In this document: one piece after another, positions 62,243 to 64,000 of the stretch
Layout of the letters: each line of letters starts with the position of its first letter
Position numbering within the stretch: the first letter of the stretch is position 1
NCBI GenBank assembly: GCA_026122225.1
Contig: JANEZZ010001628.1
Location: 1 to 64,000 of the forward strand
Source: Heloderma charlesbogerti
Lineage: Eukaryota > Chordata > Lepidosauria > Squamata > Helodermatidae
Direction: 5' to 3'
Length of the DNA: 64,000 bases
Made by a program: the position numbers and the translations under genes
Notes under the pieces: generated by a model
The model's input: the letters and a program-made list of their open reading frames with translations, nothing else
Database searches by the model: none
Told to the model about the DNA's origin: nothing

Positions 62243-63284
62243 GGATATCTTTAGTCCCTTTTATATAATTTGTGATGGACCAGCCTCTGGCATACTGTCT
62301 AGGATGAGGAAATGAATGGTACCATTCACAAACATCACACCTTCATATTGTGATCCTTTAGAATATTGACTTAAAAGCTAGAGGCTTTCTAGAGACTGTT
62401 TACAGAGTTTCTGGACTGGTTTGCTTCATACTGAGGGTATGGGATTGCATGATTGAAGCAGCCTCACACAGGGGAGGAGGAATGGAATAATCTGTACACA
62501 TCGTAAACTAGCATGTCAGGGAGAATGCCAGGTTAGAGTTTTTGCCTTGCCAGCTTGTTTTCCATGTGCAGGAAGAGTCGTGGGGTTTTGTTTGGTTTGG
62601 TTGGTTATAGAATGTGTCATTCTGAACTGGTACAATCCAGGAATATTTTAACCATGTGATGAGCTGTTTGTCTAGAGACCCTCATGATTCCATATATTTC
62701 GGGGTGGGGGGGAGATTTCTGCTAAATTCATGATTGCAGCCTTAGGCTGAATTTTGCTCTTCGGGAAATCTAAGGGCACAGTTCAGCCAAAGTGATTCTC
62801 CCTTAAATCCCATTGATTTTAGTGGAATACATTTAAACATTCTTTTGGCTAATTCGTTGAAGAAGCACATGCCATAATTACTCACCACTTATATATCTAT
62901 GTTTGATTATAGTCTTGTAGGACTGGCTTTTGTCAGTGTGTGTGCATGTGAGGAAAAAAATAGATAGTAATGTTTTGATGCACTACTTAGGGATGATACT
63001 GTCACTTGCAAATAGTTCCTGTTTAGAGGCAATCAGAGAAACTCACTTGAATTTGTTTTTGGAATTGTATATGGTAGTTCAGCACATTTTAATATGTAGT
63101 ACATACATTTATTTAGCATGAGAAATGCTAATATGTAAGACTGCTAGTAAATAAAATATTGGATTTCATCTATCTAGCTACAGTCCCGAGGTATGATAGT
63201 CTTATGTGTAGATGCTTCTTTGCTCCAGAAATGTTGTTCCTAATCCTTATATTATGCTATCATAACCTGATGTATAAAAGGTGA

Positions 63285-63747
63285 CCCATCATTTATTTAT
63301 TTGGGGTGTTTTTACCCCACTGTTCAGCCGAAAAAGGCTCCCAGAGTGGCTTATAAAGATGAATATTAAGACAGTCCCTGCCCTCGAGCTTACAATCTAA
63401 AAGACACGACACAAAAGGAAAAGGGATTGGGAGGAAGGAGGGGAAGGAAAGCAAATACACCAGTGTTTATCCTGGGAGGCAGGAGGTGCAGCCCCCCAGT
63501 GGCCCCCGGTTCTCTCGCCGATGGGTGAGGCCAGAGTCTACAGTCCCCAGGAACTGTCAGTTGGAGCTGCGTGTTCTTTCTAGCAGGGAGGAGTGGAGTG
63601 AGCTCCCTGCAGCTCCTCCCTCTCTGGCTGATGTAAAGGACCAGGTTGGTCTCCCCCTGCGATGCTGTTCATCCTGGGAGGCAGGAGGTGCAGCCCCCCA
63701 GTGGCCCTCGGTTCTCTGGCCGATGGGTGAGGCCAGAGTCTGCAGTC
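63285..63747 (-). mobile_element. L2-type 3' end plus 202-bp-period duplication (right copy)
   Basis: Mirror of 6493-6955: L2 tail at 63285-63468, duplicated GC-rich body at 63469-63747. It lies about 250 bases from the window edge, with pairing intact beyond it. Confidence 0.75.
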
Positions 63748-64000
63748 ATGACATAAGTAATCAGGTTTTATTGATCAGTTCATTGGTTGAATTTTCAAAG
63801 TGACATCTAGTTGCTCTTTTCAAACAGAAATGGAGATTGCATAGCTAAACTTCTCTCTTCTGAGAAAAGCTTGCTACAATATGTCAACGGTCTTATTTGA
63901 CTCTGATGAATTAAGCTGTAAAATATCATGCTATGGTAAATGTATTCAATTACATTGAAATTTAGACACATATTATTATTTATTTGGGCAGGTTTTATTA

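Larger units (their letters stand above)
35311..64000. repeat. Right arm of giant inverted repeat (palindrome)
   Basis: Mirror image of the left arm; pairing still holds at the last base of the window, where the end reads as the complement of the start of 6240. All right-arm elements listed below are the same insertions as in the left arm, not independent ones. Stretches of the right arm in which I recognise nothing are 36448-36962, 38858-39707, 43440-44185, 45663-46603, 48320-49089, 50984-52302, 53881-54690, 55082-56798, 58300-61133 and 62243-63289. Confidence 0.97.

Noticed and set aside
1..64000. CRISPR array, phage or bacterial system
   Set aside because: No regularly spaced short repeats, no dense coding, and abundant vertebrate retroelements throughout.

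Overview
The window looks like squamate reptile (lizard or snake) nuclear DNA. It is AT-rich and gene-poor. It carries several copies of the RTE-type retrotransposon BovB, many L2-type LINE pieces, a tRNA-derived CORE-SINE, a tRNA-Ala-like SINE, hAT-like and other fold-back MITEs, two solo LTRs and microsatellites. No bacterial, CRISPR or operon-like structure is present.

The dominant structure is a huge inverted repeat. Positions 6240-34928 (left arm) are the reverse complement of 35311-64000 (right arm), around a 382-base unpaired spacer (34929-35310). Paired positions sum to 70239 close to the centre and to 70240 beyond a poly-A tract that is 14 A at 24813-24826 and 15 T at 45413-45427. 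That one-base homopolymer difference is the only arm difference I found, but I could not align the arms base by base. The right arm still pairs at the last base of the window, so the palindrome continues beyond it and the arms are at least 28.7 kb. All mobile elements in the left arm, with their mutations and target-site duplications, recur in mirror image. The structure is therefore either a very recent or gene-converted palindrome (as on sex chromosomes or in ampliconic DNA) or an assembly fold-back. Sequence alone cannot decide.

Left flank and outer left arm (1-15.5 kb): an uninterrupted BovB reading frame of 605 codons running off the left edge (1-1815, minus), a 5'-truncated BovB tail (3617-4286), and a 74-nt coding exon on the minus strand (5452-5525) that I recognise as part of the PX domain of the Rho GTPase-activating protein ARHGAP32. 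A candidate alternative first coding exon (15159-15186, minus) has a strong Kozak ATG, an in-frame upstream stop, a good splice donor and a matching intron phase. Its exact copy lies at 55054-55081 (plus), so the palindrome places two ARHGAP32 5' ends head to head, transcribing outward.

Middle of each arm: a solo LTR with perfect CCTGG duplications (17353-17932), a 3'-less decayed BovB (19417-21150), a hAT-like MITE (21921-22316), a 525-bp internally deleted BovB with intact ends and target-site duplication (22979-23503), a nested cluster of three related fold-back elements (24578-25468) and a second solo LTR (25512-26053). Inner arm: a nearly full-length L2 with a 13-bp target-site duplication (27303-30518), another LINE 3' end and two more L2 3' pieces, all pointing away from the centre. 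The spacer holds a CORE-SINE. The right arm repeats this in reverse order.
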